A program made the position numbers and the translations under genes. Positions 46,101 through 54,195 of a stretch of DNA of 64,000 bases are shown piece by piece. The DNA comes from Chondrinema litorale (GTDB taxonomy: Bacteria > Bacteroidota > Bacteroidia > Cytophagales > Flammeovirgaceae). The stretch lies in NCBI RefSeq assembly GCF_026250525.1, contig NZ_CP111057.1, positions 98,595 to 162,594 on the forward strand, given 5' to 3'. A model generated the notes under the pieces. The model was not told where the DNA came from. It ran no database searches and saw only the letters and a list, made by a program, of their open reading frames with translations. Numbering within the stretch: position 1 is the first letter of the stretch; every line of letters starts with the position of its first letter.

Positions 46101-47301
46101 AAGAAATCCGGCAAAAGATTATTTATGGATAAAAGCCAGTGCTACTCCAATGTTTAATGATGTGGGAGAGGTTATTCAAATTATTAGCACTTTCGAAGAT
46201 ATTTCTGAAAGCATTAGAGCTGAAAATGAGATTAAAAAACTGGCAAATATTGCAGAGCGTACAGCAGACATTATCTTAACTTGTGATGAAGATGGCAATG
46301 TAACTTGGGCTAACTCTGCACTCACCAAAGTTTTAGGATACACTCCAGATGAAGTAATTGGATACAAACCGGGAGAAAGAACCTCTGGTGAAGAAACTGA
46401 TCCAAATATTATTAAATCTTTGCATGAAGCATTAAAAGAACATTTGATGTTTAATGCTACGGTAAAAGCGGTTACAAAAACTAAAAAACAATGCTGGATA
46501 AACTATGAGGTAACTCCAATTAATGATGAGCAAGGCAAGTTTTTATACTCCATTGTAACTAAAAGAGATATTACAGACCTAATTGATAAACAAATTGAAC
46601 TTGAGCATGTCTTAAAATCGACTATTAGTCAAAATAAGCGCCTTAAAGAATATTCATATATCACATCTCACAATATCAGATCTTCTGTTTCCAACCTGCT
46701 TGGTTTAACAGAAATAATAATGGATGACCCTAAAAACTTAGAGTTTATTTACATGCTTCATATAACGACTAAGAAGTTAGATCAAACCATTAATAATATT
46801 AATAAACTCCTTCACCTTGAAGAAAAGAGCATTAAAAAACACAAAATTCAATGTAATGTACTTGAAACACTTACTAGAATTACCGAACTTAATAAAACAG
46901 TAATCGACGATCACAAAGCAGAAATTATATTAAACGTTCCTGCAAATCTTAACTTATTAACAGTACCAGCCTATCTGGATAGCATCCTGCATAACCTTAT
47001 TACAAATGCTATTAAATACGGTACAACACCTTATTCAAAAAAAATTGAAGTAACTGCCAAACATGATCACAAACAAATAGTTATCATAGTTCAAGATTAT
47101 GGTTTAGGTCTCGATATTGAAAAATATAAAGATAAAATTTTTAAATTAGGGACTAGATTCCACTCAAACAAAAGTGATGGTCAGGGCTTGGGACTTTTTA
47201 TGACTAAAAGGCAGATTGATGTTTTGGGTGGAAAAATCGAAATTGAAAGTGAATTAGGAAAAGGTAGTATTTTTAAAGTTTATTTTAAAATCGATGATTA
47301 A
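43186..47301 (+). CDS. Large PAS/GAF sensor histidine kinase
   Basis: The 1371-residue protein is apparently soluble. In order I read a degenerate PAS (about 20-130), PAS (about 135-250; IHPDDLEKTRQEAEAL), GAF (about 260-425), PAS (about 430-550), GAF (about 580-740), and three PAS domains (about 755-875, 885-1010, 1020-1140). The kinase core follows: phosphoacceptor His about 1162 in ITSHNIRSSV, then NAIKYG, DYGLGLD and GQGLGLFMTKRQID. It ends overlapping the next receiver gene by 8 bases, so kinase and receiver are translated together. Signals unknown. Confidence 0.88.
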   Translation: MKEDLNRSLRVVLHELVRSDLKIFDFMQENSSGGIWFGIAENNNQEWFNDSFWNSLGIDVKTIENPNRTGFISSNDLQQENLLITKAFESNKEKINYLTRYNHSNGNIILLHCESLLIKKEDICYTLTRCVRKDNTPQLNKDLKEIFNLSNDLIAISNFDNKFELLNPQWETVLGYSLEELYSKTFLEFIHPDDLEKTRQEAEALTKGKALTLRFENRYIKKDGGHVWLEWNSVIDYKKKKNFSVARDITEPKIREFAQRKHTTSLLHLSREGILDQEDIGTYIKKILQEAHKILGVNKISFWKYNTPNDEIECLYFYDGIKLLQTQGEILTKKEFPKYFKAITGARNLAVFDAAKDARTSEFKGKYLSEHNIKSMLDIRVMNGSAQLGVICAETTKNHKHWSFEEQSYISSIADLISTTYTLQQKNIFANALDKSEALFQSLVSILPYAIYRIDLNGKVTFLNNFYKEFLNKDTDEILGKTSYDLFPKHLADKYYMDDQKVIESGEILVTIEENTPLDGSETKFVEVTKIPVYNVNGEINGIQGIFRDVTKVKEDDNLKTQLLKELKSKNATLLETQDYLKSINEFAYNILSKNTLEEIVWEIARNVIQKFNFIDCVIYLVDDKHEYLEQVAAYGSKMLDFQTIKNPIKIPIDKGIVGSAYTNAKPVLIKDTSKDSRYIVDIETRLSELAVPIIVDNKVIGVIDSEHDDRDFFTNEHVETLSTISRLVAMRIDHAQSIKKHQNIERELRQSKELYESILSAIGEGLVVQDLNDTIIMANNSASKILDLTPDQLKGKDSYDPRWRSTNDKGTPLKPEEHPSMVTLNTGKGVDNFIMNIYAGDEIRKYISINSRPVFDHNKKMYASVASFTDITERVNTEAALKASEEKFRTLFKNLPIGVLLYDKDFIVQEWNPKAIEILDMDESILKNYKMNSLEWDAISEDGKSIKTEEFPPYNAFKNKKTVTDFIMGIRRNPAKDYLWIKASATPMFNDVGEVIQIISTFEDISESIRAENEIKKLANIAERTADIILTCDEDGNVTWANSALTKVLGYTPDEVIGYKPGERTSGEETDPNIIKSLHEALKEHLMFNATVKAVTKTKKQCWINYEVTPINDEQGKFLYSIVTKRDITDLIDKQIELEHVLKSTISQNKRLKEYSYITSHNIRSSVSNLLGLTEIIMDDPKNLEFIYMLHITTKKLDQTINNINKLLHLEEKSIKKHKIQCNVLETLTRITELNKTVIDDHKAEIILNVPANLNLLTVPAYLDSILHNLITNAIKYGTTPYSKKIEVTAKHDHKQIVIIVQDYGLGLDIEKYKDKIFKLGTRFHSNKSDGQGLGLFMTKRQIDVLGGKIEIESELGKGSIFKVYFKIDD

Positions 47302-47668
47302 TAAAATACTTTTGATTGATGATGATGATATTTTCCGGCTTACAGCTTCAAAAATATTAAAGAAGGTGTATCCACAGTTAGAAATTTTCTCTGCAAAAAA
47401 TGGTGAAGAAGCGCTAAATCAACTGATCGAGAAACCAATTGATCTTGATTTAATTCTTTTAGACATTAATATGCCTATTATGAATGGCTGGGAATTTTTA
47501 GATGCTTATGCTTCTAAAGAGTTTAAGAATGAAATTCCGATATATGTGCTGAGTTCTTCGATTGATCCAAACGACAAAGAAAAAGCAGACAATAACCCTA
47601 AAGTAATAGGATTTATAGAAAAGCCGCTCAGCTTTGCAAAAGCCAAGCAACTCAATACCGCATCTTAA
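47294..47668 (+). CDS. Stand-alone response regulator receiver protein
   Basis: The 124-residue protein is a single CheY-like receiver with no output domain: acidic pocket DDDD at 9-12, phosphoacceptor D57 in LILLDINMP, Ser at 87-88, and K110 in FIEKP. It overlaps the kinase gene by 8 bases and should be its phosphotransfer partner. The effector is not encoded nearby and must lie elsewhere, or signalling is by protein contact. Confidence 0.88.
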   Translation: MINKILLIDDDDIFRLTASKILKKVYPQLEIFSAKNGEEALNQLIEKPIDLDLILLDINMPIMNGWEFLDAYASKEFKNEIPIYVLSSSIDPNDKEKADNNPKVIGFIEKPLSFAKAKQLNTAS

Positions 47669-47872
47669 TATCTTTTCTTACAATCGGCTAGGTTCATTTT
47701 CCCGGATATTGAGACAATTCTTTTAACAACATCTTACAGAAGTTTTCCATTTTACTGCTCTCTCACTATTATAAGTCTTAAGAGTAGTCTCACGAAAATC
47801 TTTCAGTACAGTTGAATTATATAAAAAAACAAAAAGTACCTTACTGAAACCTTCATACCATAGTTTCATCAA

Positions 47873-50341
47873 TCATTCTTTTAACATGTCTTGTGCTGCC
47901 AAAACTAAAAACATAAAATTTGTAGCACCTCCACCCATTACATATTCTGTTTGTTGCCAAAAGTAAGGCCACTCTTTTAACTCCGGCAAATCTGGCCTAA
48001 TAAGCGCAGTTCCAGATACTGAACCTCCCGGTATGTATGACCACTCGTCGCGATTTACCCCATAAGCAACAATTACAGAACTAGAACCTACACCAGAAGC
48101 AAATGAAGCTGTATTACTTCCCGGATGCACTCCTAAAACAAAGTTAAGTGCATTTAATACTGGTTCTTTTGGGTATATTTCTGGAAAGCCTTTGTGTAAA
48201 AAGAACTGTTTAACTCCAAAGCTCTGAATACCCCAACCTGCACCCCAAATATTTGGAGAGTACTCCACTCCAAATGGAGTTGCCGCTATTTTCTTTTCAG
48301 TTTCTAAAGCATCTGTTTTTAAAGCTTCTATACAGTTATTCAACAAAATACTTCCTGCTAATTGCTTTCTTACCTTAGCTATTGAAACACCTGTTCTACT
48401 TATCCTTTTTACAATAAAATTTTCTTGACTAATTAAGAATTGCTTATACTCATCTTTTCCAGTACTCAACAGAAGTTCTGCGGCCAAGTCGATACACCTT
48501 TCTGGCTGGCTCTTATTGTACTGATTCCAATAGTGAATAGCAGCATCCAAACACTCCTTTGCCAATTCGTCATTGTATCCTTTCAAAACTCTAGATGCAA
48601 TAGCCAATGCTGCTGCTGCTCCAAGTTCTCTTCCGGGATTTTCTTCTGTAAAAACCCATCTATCATCTGCAACAGAAGAAGTTGATCCTGTCTTCTCCCC
48701 TTCTGAAAGATTAGAATCATATTTTAGATTATCAGTCATTGAACTGGCATCTCCAAGCAAAGTATATTGTCGCAAGTCTGAACAAATAATTCCTCGATAC
48801 AATCTACCCAAATTTTTATAGCCTCCCATAATACTCAATACACCATGTTCAATCTGTTGCATTATGTCAGCTACGCCATCTGGTTGGTGCATTTCAACAA
48901 TTTTACTTTGTTGGTTTACACTCGTAATGTCATAATCTACGCCAAAAAACTCTTGCATTTGAGCCAGTCTCATTACGGTTGTTGCCTGCGATTCTACACG
49001 CAAATCATAATCGCCGGCATCGTGCCAACCACCTACATCTAAGCCGGGTACTTGCTGCATAGATTTGTAATTAGTTAGGGTAGATGCTCCCTGAATATAT
49101 CCATCAAAATGGTTTAAGTCTATTGGTGCCATTAGGGCATCATCTAGATGGCACCAGTCATGCCAAACCTTATACCGATCGTTTATACGCATATGGCACA
49201 TTTGCACAGGTAGGTAATATTCTAAAGTAGGTTGCCAAACATCTCTATCATAAACATCAGATGTAATTTTAAATGGGTTCGACATTTTATCTCCATAAAG
49301 CACCTTGTAAATGCCGCTTTCAGTAATCTCTGAAAAATCGAATTGTAGGTATTTGTATCTTAGAAAATTGCCCCAAACTTTTGGTTCACCCTCTTTTACT
49401 TTTACCACGCCTCCTTCTTCAGAAACTTTCATGATCTGTACTTTTGAATAATCTGATGCACTAGCATCCAATTCGATGAGCACCTTTTTTTCTTGATCAC
49501 TATGATAACCCACTTGTGAAACTTGAATCACTGGCTCGTACAAATAATTTTCTTTAGCATGAGGAGTAATGAGCAGATCAATCGCATTTTTGAGTTTACC
49601 TTTTTGCAATGCAGCTCTCACTATAAACCAACCATTATTATGGGCTGCTCTTCCATCTAGTAACTCCAAACCACTTTCCGCTTCAAAAACAATCAGTTCT
49701 TCTTTATTTTCGGGAACTATGAGCAACTTTTTACCAGAAGCCATAGGTTGAGGTAGCAACTCATCTTTATTCTTAATAATCGGGCCATTAAACTGCCTAT
49801 TAAAAATACCATATTGGCCATCCATCATAAAAGACTTACCAAAATAGAAACCCGGAAAAAGCTCAAGGTTAAAACCTGCTTTGTCATACCACTCATCAGG
49901 AAGAGCCTCTTCTAAATCAACTTGTACTCTAAAACCAGCTCCTTCTGGCTTTACTCTCACCCAATAATTAAACTTTAAGTCAGGGTATTCAATGGGATTA
50001 AAGCCAGTGCGGTTCTTTGTAGAATCGGGGTACCACAAATGCACTTCAATTTCATTATTCTCTCTGTCGATTTTCGTACTTCCTTTTTTGGGAACTGGCG
50101 ACCATTGCCCCGGTGTAGGTTCTAGTCTTAAATCACCATTGGCAACAACCCGAACCCCATTTTGCACAACCGTAACTCCACCCTGATGTCCATCTGGGTA
50201 AAAATCTTGAAAAACCATGAGGTTAATTCCGGGCTTTTCGTAATAGTCTTGTTGATTGAGTTGATATTCTGTTTTTTGTTGTGCAAAAAGTTGAAAGCAA
50301 AATAATTGTACGAGTATAAATAAGCTTGTTTTGTTAATCAT
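47873..50341 (-). CDS. Secreted GH9 glycoside hydrolase (beta-glucanase/cellulase type)
   Basis: The 822-residue protein has a signal peptide (ends near LFAQ, residue 21), an extra N-terminal beta-rich region (about 30-265), an Ig-like CelD_N domain (about 270-360; VSQVGYHSDQEKKVLIELD) and the (alpha/alpha)6 GH9 catalytic domain. The conserved DVGGWHDAGDYD (about 435) bears the catalytic base, and a C-terminal EYVMGGGATNF (Glu about 795) is the likely acid. HPGSNTASFASGVG is the substrate loop. GH9 enzymes are mainly endo- or exo-beta-glucanases, and some act on other glycans. It lies in PUL2 and likely cuts its target glycan. Confidence 0.88.
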   Translation of the reverse strand: MINKTSLFILVQLFCFQLFAQQKTEYQLNQQDYYEKPGINLMVFQDFYPDGHQGGVTVVQNGVRVVANGDLRLEPTPGQWSPVPKKGSTKIDRENNEIEVHLWYPDSTKNRTGFNPIEYPDLKFNYWVRVKPEGAGFRVQVDLEEALPDEWYDKAGFNLELFPGFYFGKSFMMDGQYGIFNRQFNGPIIKNKDELLPQPMASGKKLLIVPENKEELIVFEAESGLELLDGRAAHNNGWFIVRAALQKGKLKNAIDLLITPHAKENYLYEPVIQVSQVGYHSDQEKKVLIELDASASDYSKVQIMKVSEEGGVVKVKEGEPKVWGNFLRYKYLQFDFSEITESGIYKVLYGDKMSNPFKITSDVYDRDVWQPTLEYYLPVQMCHMRINDRYKVWHDWCHLDDALMAPIDLNHFDGYIQGASTLTNYKSMQQVPGLDVGGWHDAGDYDLRVESQATTVMRLAQMQEFFGVDYDITSVNQQSKIVEMHQPDGVADIMQQIEHGVLSIMGGYKNLGRLYRGIICSDLRQYTLLGDASSMTDNLKYDSNLSEGEKTGSTSSVADDRWVFTEENPGRELGAAAALAIASRVLKGYNDELAKECLDAAIHYWNQYNKSQPERCIDLAAELLLSTGKDEYKQFLISQENFIVKRISRTGVSIAKVRKQLAGSILLNNCIEALKTDALETEKKIAATPFGVEYSPNIWGAGWGIQSFGVKQFFLHKGFPEIYPKEPVLNALNFVLGVHPGSNTASFASGVGSSSVIVAYGVNRDEWSYIPGGSVSGTALIRPDLPELKEWPYFWQQTEYVMGGGATNFMFLVLAAQDMLKE

Positions 50342-50520
50342 TTGTATGGTATTTTCATCAATTTACAATGAGTCAAAATTATGGATATTCCAGATAGGAT
50401 GTATCCTATTCAAACCCTTATACTGGGAATAAGTAGTTAATATTGAGGATGGGTATTAATGGAGGATGTGCCTTTAAAGGCAATGCAAGATATTGATTTT
50501 GTTGGTAAAAAAGGAGTTTT

Positions 50521-50564
50521 AAAACTGATACTTCAATATCTTTTTCGAATAAAGTATCAGTTTT
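50521..50564. terminator. Bidirectional terminator left of the 248-aa gene
   Basis: A 13-bp perfect stem (AAAACTGATACTT / AAGTATCAGTTTT) with an 18-base loop is followed by T on both strands. It lies 10 bases beyond the stop of the 248-residue gene. Confidence 0.8.
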
Positions 50565-50573
50565 TAGTATTGG

Positions 50574-51320
50574 CTATTCAGCAGGTATTTCTCTTACCGA
50601 CCAAATCTCATAAATCGGATCACCTTTACTGCTTTTACCTTTGTGGTGCCAGTCTTTGCCGTCTACTTCAAAGTTAAAAGTTAAGGCAGCACCTACTCTA
50701 CTTTTATCTCTTGAGAAGAATTCAATATTTTCTGTATAAACGCCATCTTTAGCTGAATAACGTCCTCCACCTGTGCCAAAAAACTCTCCAGTTTCTGTAT
50801 TAAAAGCAATCCATTGAAAATGAGTACCAGTAAGAATTTTCATTGTTTTACGCGGGCTATCACCAGTTCTACGTGTAATTTCTCCATCTCGCTCTCTACC
50901 AGTAATTAACCAAGGATTTGTTAAAGCGGTTGATGCACCTCTATCTAAATTAAACCATCCTGTTGAGCCCAAATATTCACTTTCTGATTTTAGGTTTTTC
51001 CCGTTCACTTTCACTTGAGCTATTTCTTCTTTACCTACCTGATCAGCATTTTTTGTATCGAATTCTACCGTTAAAACAATCTCATCTCCATCTGCTTTCC
51101 AACTACCTCCTTTGGTTGATATAAAGTCACCATCTACTGAAGCATACTCAGTAAGAGAGAAAAAGTCTCCACTCACCAAAAGTAACTGAGTAACTTCTCG
51201 CCCATCTGCTTTCTTTTTACTTTTCCACGAACCTTGTAATTTGTCTTTTATAGATTGTGCCTGTAAAGTTGAGGCAATAAAAAATAATACTAATGCTGAT
51301 AATAGTTTCAATGATCTCAT
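50574..51320 (-). CDS. Exported lipocalin-like repeat protein, unknown function
   Basis: The 248-residue protein has a signal peptide (ends near LQAQ, residue 21) and two related beta-rich halves, each opening with a KxxGSWKS- or GRERDG-type element. Examples are the KLQGSWKSKKKADGREV start and the TGTHFQWIAFNTETGEFFGTGGG segment. It resembles the DUF4488-type family of secreted Bacteroidota proteins. It sits between the GntR gene and the GH9 gene of PUL2. No catalytic residues are evident. Confidence 0.65.
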   Translation of the reverse strand: MRSLKLLSALVLFFIASTLQAQSIKDKLQGSWKSKKKADGREVTQLLLVSGDFFSLTEYASVDGDFISTKGGSWKADGDEIVLTVEFDTKNADQVGKEEIAQVKVNGKNLKSESEYLGSTGWFNLDRGASTALTNPWLITGRERDGEITRRTGDSPRKTMKILTGTHFQWIAFNTETGEFFGTGGGRYSAKDGVYTENIEFFSRDKSRVGAALTFNFEVDGKDWHHKGKSSKGDPIYEIWSVREIPAE

Positions 51321-51434
51321 TTTCGTCTATTTAGATAAATAATTCGAAAGTTAAGAAAATTCTCTACCAAGCAAAAAGCTATTATACTGCATTGTTCACT
51401 TATAGCAATGCTTTAAATTTTGGCCTTAAAGACT

Positions 51435-52460
51435 TTAAAAAGAACCTCTAATATTTATTTGAGCAAAAGCTCTAAATTGTCCAGTTCTGTTAGAAGTAAT
51501 CAAATCTGCGATTTCTTCTCCAATATCATCGTAGTTGTAATCTATAGATGTAATTCCTCCGCCTAGTAATTCTTTATATGGCTTGTCGTACAATGAGATA
51601 ATACCGATATCTTCTCCAATTTTAAGATTGTTTCTTTCAGCTACTTTTATCAGGTTTACCAGATCAATCTCAGAAATAATAAAATACAAATTGCCTTTTG
51701 AAACTCCATCTTCAATTCCATCTTTAATGCAGTATTCTAGTTTTTGAGATTTGCAAAATAGTTTAAATGAAGTAATTACTTCGAAAGGGAAATACTCTTC
51801 TGGCAACACCAAATTAAAGTTTTTATAGCTTTTAAATTTAGCGGGTTTGGCAGTATAAATCTCTTGAAAATCACTAAATAAATCTTTGTAAAAGCAAGAG
51901 TAATTACCTTGAATACCTTGTAGTTGTTTGTCTATAAGTATCAGTTTTTTAGGGGGGATTTCCTTAAGTAATTTAGAGGTATCAGCATCATCTATAAATA
52001 GGTTTGGAAAAACAATGTAATACTGATAAGCCTGAAGCTGGCACTTATCCAGAATATTCTTCAATTCGCTTTCTTTGTGTTTGTGCAGGTAAATAGAAAT
52101 TTTAACCTTAGCATCAAGCTCTTTTAAAAGAGAGTTGTAAATGTTTTTAACAGCTTCTGTAATCTCACCAGTAATCAGGCAAACTTTCACTTTAAGCTTT
52201 TCACTTTTACTGGTTACAAAGAATCCATTTCGGTAAACTGAATAGATAAAGCCGTCTTCTTGCAACTTACTGTAAGCTTTGCCAATGGTATCTCTGGCAA
52301 GTAAAAAGTCTATACTCGATTGACTTATAGATGGCAATTTATCTCCAGCTTTCAATTCACCAGTAGATATTCTTTCGATAATGTTTTGTGCCACCTGTTT
52401 GTATTTTGGCACAATGGAAGAATTACTAATCTGTGGTTCGGGTGTAAGGAATTTGTTCAT
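51435..52460 (-). CDS. GntR-family regulator with LacI-like effector domain
   Basis: The protein (about 341 residues from the start at 52460) has a GntR winged helix at about 15-85 (KYKQVAQNIIERISTGELKAGDKLPSIS and ARDTIGKAYSKLQEDGFIYSVYRNGFFV) and a periplasmic-binding-protein-like effector domain (about 95-335; ending RGSF). The C-terminal domain, with GIISLYDKPYKELLGGGITSIDYNYDDIGEEIA, is of the type that binds sugars. It follows PUL2 susD and likely controls this locus in response to a released sugar. The frame is open to 52523, but the extra 21 residues are not typical. Confidence 0.8.
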   Translation of the reverse strand: MNKFLTPEPQISNSSIVPKYKQVAQNIIERISTGELKAGDKLPSISQSSIDFLLARDTIGKAYSKLQEDGFIYSVYRNGFFVTSKSEKLKVKVCLITGEITEAVKNIYNSLLKELDAKVKISIYLHKHKESELKNILDKCQLQAYQYYIVFPNLFIDDADTSKLLKEIPPKKLILIDKQLQGIQGNYSCFYKDLFSDFQEIYTAKPAKFKSYKNFNLVLPEEYFPFEVITSFKLFCKSQKLEYCIKDGIEDGVSKGNLYFIISEIDLVNLIKVAERNNLKIGEDIGIISLYDKPYKELLGGGITSIDYNYDDIGEEIADLITSNRTGQFRAFAQINIRGSF

Positions 52461-52503
52461 TGAGTTTACTCTTATTGAGAATTTAATGTTGAAAAAAGGA
52501 GAA

Positions 52504-52531
52504 AAAACCTCCCAAAACATCAAGAGGTTTT
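52504..52531 (-). terminator. Rho-independent terminator after PUL2 susD
   Basis: An 8-bp stem (AAAACCTC / GAGGTTTT) with a 12-base loop, followed by T on the minus strand. It lies between the susD stop (52587) and the GntR start. Confidence 0.75.
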
Positions 52532-52586
52532 AAATTCGAAAAATGATTTTCACAGAGAATCTAATTCCCTGTATTTCAAGCCCCGA

Positions 52587-54170
52587 TTAATAGCCAGGGT
52601 TATTTTCGGTTATTGCACTGTTTCTTTCTATTTCTGATTGTGGAATCGGAAATAACAAATGTTTATCTACATCAAACTGTACTGGCGAAGCCAGATTTGT
52701 ACTAAAGTTGGCATCGCTACCATCCCAACCAGAAATATTCATATCACCAGCTACATGCCAGCGCTTTAAATCCCACCAGCGTTGTCCTTCACCTGCGAGT
52801 TCTATAAATCGCTCATTCATTATCCATTGCATCACTGTATTAGTATCAGACTCACCTTCTGAATAATCTGCCGGAATTACACCATCGCCATCGCCAGAAG
52901 ATTCTCCCCAAAGTCTAGCCCTTGTTCTAATCTGATTAATCAAACTAATTGCTTGTGAAGCATTACCGGTTTTTAATGCGGCTTCTGCTGCGATTAATAC
53001 CAAATCTGCATAGCGTAAAACACGCTCGTTGTTCACTGAGCCACCATTAAAACCTGAAAGCTCGTTTACACCATCTGGCTTGTTATACTTTTGGAAGATT
53101 TTACCTTCGAAACCATCTTCTGGATTAGAGAAAACTGAAAGCCTAGGGTCATCTCCAAAGCTGTCTCTTAACTTATCTGTCACTAAAAACTTTGTACTCG
53201 ATGCATCATTAAAATCACCTCTACCCCCAAACTCCATCATATATCCTCTGTATACACTCATATTTTCTACACCTCTCCAAGCACCATCGTTATGCAGTGA
53301 AAGGTTATTATTCCCACTACTAGGCACTGAGGCTTGTACCTCAAAAAGTGATTCGGCATTATTCTCAGTATATGCACTAAAATTGTCAAGATAGCTATCG
53401 ACTAAAGTAGCTGTAATGGTATTGAAAACTGTTAGTGCTTCTTGATAATCAGCAGTATTTCCTTCGTAGTCGCCTCTAAAAACCAATGCTTTTGCCAACA
53501 AACCTCTAGCTGCATTTTTATCAATTCTACCTAAATACATTGGGTCCCATTCTTCAGGTAGTACTTCAATGGCTGCTTTGGTATCTTCTATTACCTGACC
53601 TAGTACTTCAATAGCTGGGCTTTTAGGTGTGTTTGTTTCTTCTTCTGAAAGTATTCTATCGGTAACTATTGGCACTGAACCAAATACGTTAAACAACTTA
53701 AAGTAAGCATAAGCCCTCAAAAACAAGGCTTCTCCTTCCATCATAGTAATTTCATCAGCCCCATCGTAAGTTGAGTAGTCTATAGTTCTTACTTTTTCGA
53801 TAGTTACATTGGCTCTTGAGATCATTTTATAACATGCCTGAAACACAAAGCTAACTTGCTGGTTTGTTGGGTTCAGTGTACCATCAAACAGTTCTACACT
53901 TGTTCTGGCAGCATTCGTTTCTGTGAGGTCGTCACCAGGTAGCAGCCATGTTCCGGCTACCCAACCATTAAAAGTGAATGACGGAGCAGCAAAGTGGTAA
54001 TGGTCATAAATTGCTGCATAAGCACTGGTTAACTGTGTTCTAAACTCGGTAGCATTAGAGAAATAATCCTCTTCTGTTGGCGCTAACGACGGATTATCAA
54101 CCAATTCGGGATTACAACCAAAGCAGATGGTTAACCACACTATTGCAAATATTTTTATTTTCGCTTTCAT
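52587..54170 (-). CDS. SusD/RagB family surface lipoprotein (PUL2)
   Basis: The 527-residue lipoprotein (lipobox CFGC, Cys about 19) has the standard RagB/SusD arrangement: an N-terminal segment with EDYFSNATEFRTQLTSAYAAIY, then GEALFLRAYAYFKLFNVFGSVPI near 150, KNAARGLLAKALVFRGD, and the C-terminal signature WIMNERFIELAGEGQRWWDLKRW with HLLFPIPQSEIERN. It is expected to bind glycan on the surface with its SusC partner, whose gene starts 26 bases upstream. Confidence 0.94.
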   Translation of the reverse strand: MKAKIKIFAIVWLTICFGCNPELVDNPSLAPTEEDYFSNATEFRTQLTSAYAAIYDHYHFAAPSFTFNGWVAGTWLLPGDDLTETNAARTSVELFDGTLNPTNQQVSFVFQACYKMISRANVTIEKVRTIDYSTYDGADEITMMEGEALFLRAYAYFKLFNVFGSVPIVTDRILSEEETNTPKSPAIEVLGQVIEDTKAAIEVLPEEWDPMYLGRIDKNAARGLLAKALVFRGDYEGNTADYQEALTVFNTITATLVDSYLDNFSAYTENNAESLFEVQASVPSSGNNNLSLHNDGAWRGVENMSVYRGYMMEFGGRGDFNDASSTKFLVTDKLRDSFGDDPRLSVFSNPEDGFEGKIFQKYNKPDGVNELSGFNGGSVNNERVLRYADLVLIAAEAALKTGNASQAISLINQIRTRARLWGESSGDGDGVIPADYSEGESDTNTVMQWIMNERFIELAGEGQRWWDLKRWHVAGDMNISGWDGSDANFSTNLASPVQFDVDKHLLFPIPQSEIERNSAITENNPGY

Positions 54171-54195
54171 ATTTTTTTATTCTGATTTTAGGCTT

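Noticed and set aside
50374..50381. TAATTTTG -7 box upstream of the GH9 gene
   Set aside because: The nearest -33 TTTG is 29 bases away, too far for the usual spacing.
50459..50677. 72-codon plus-strand ORF
   Set aside because: It runs through a terminator stem and the end of the 248-residue gene, with no family features.
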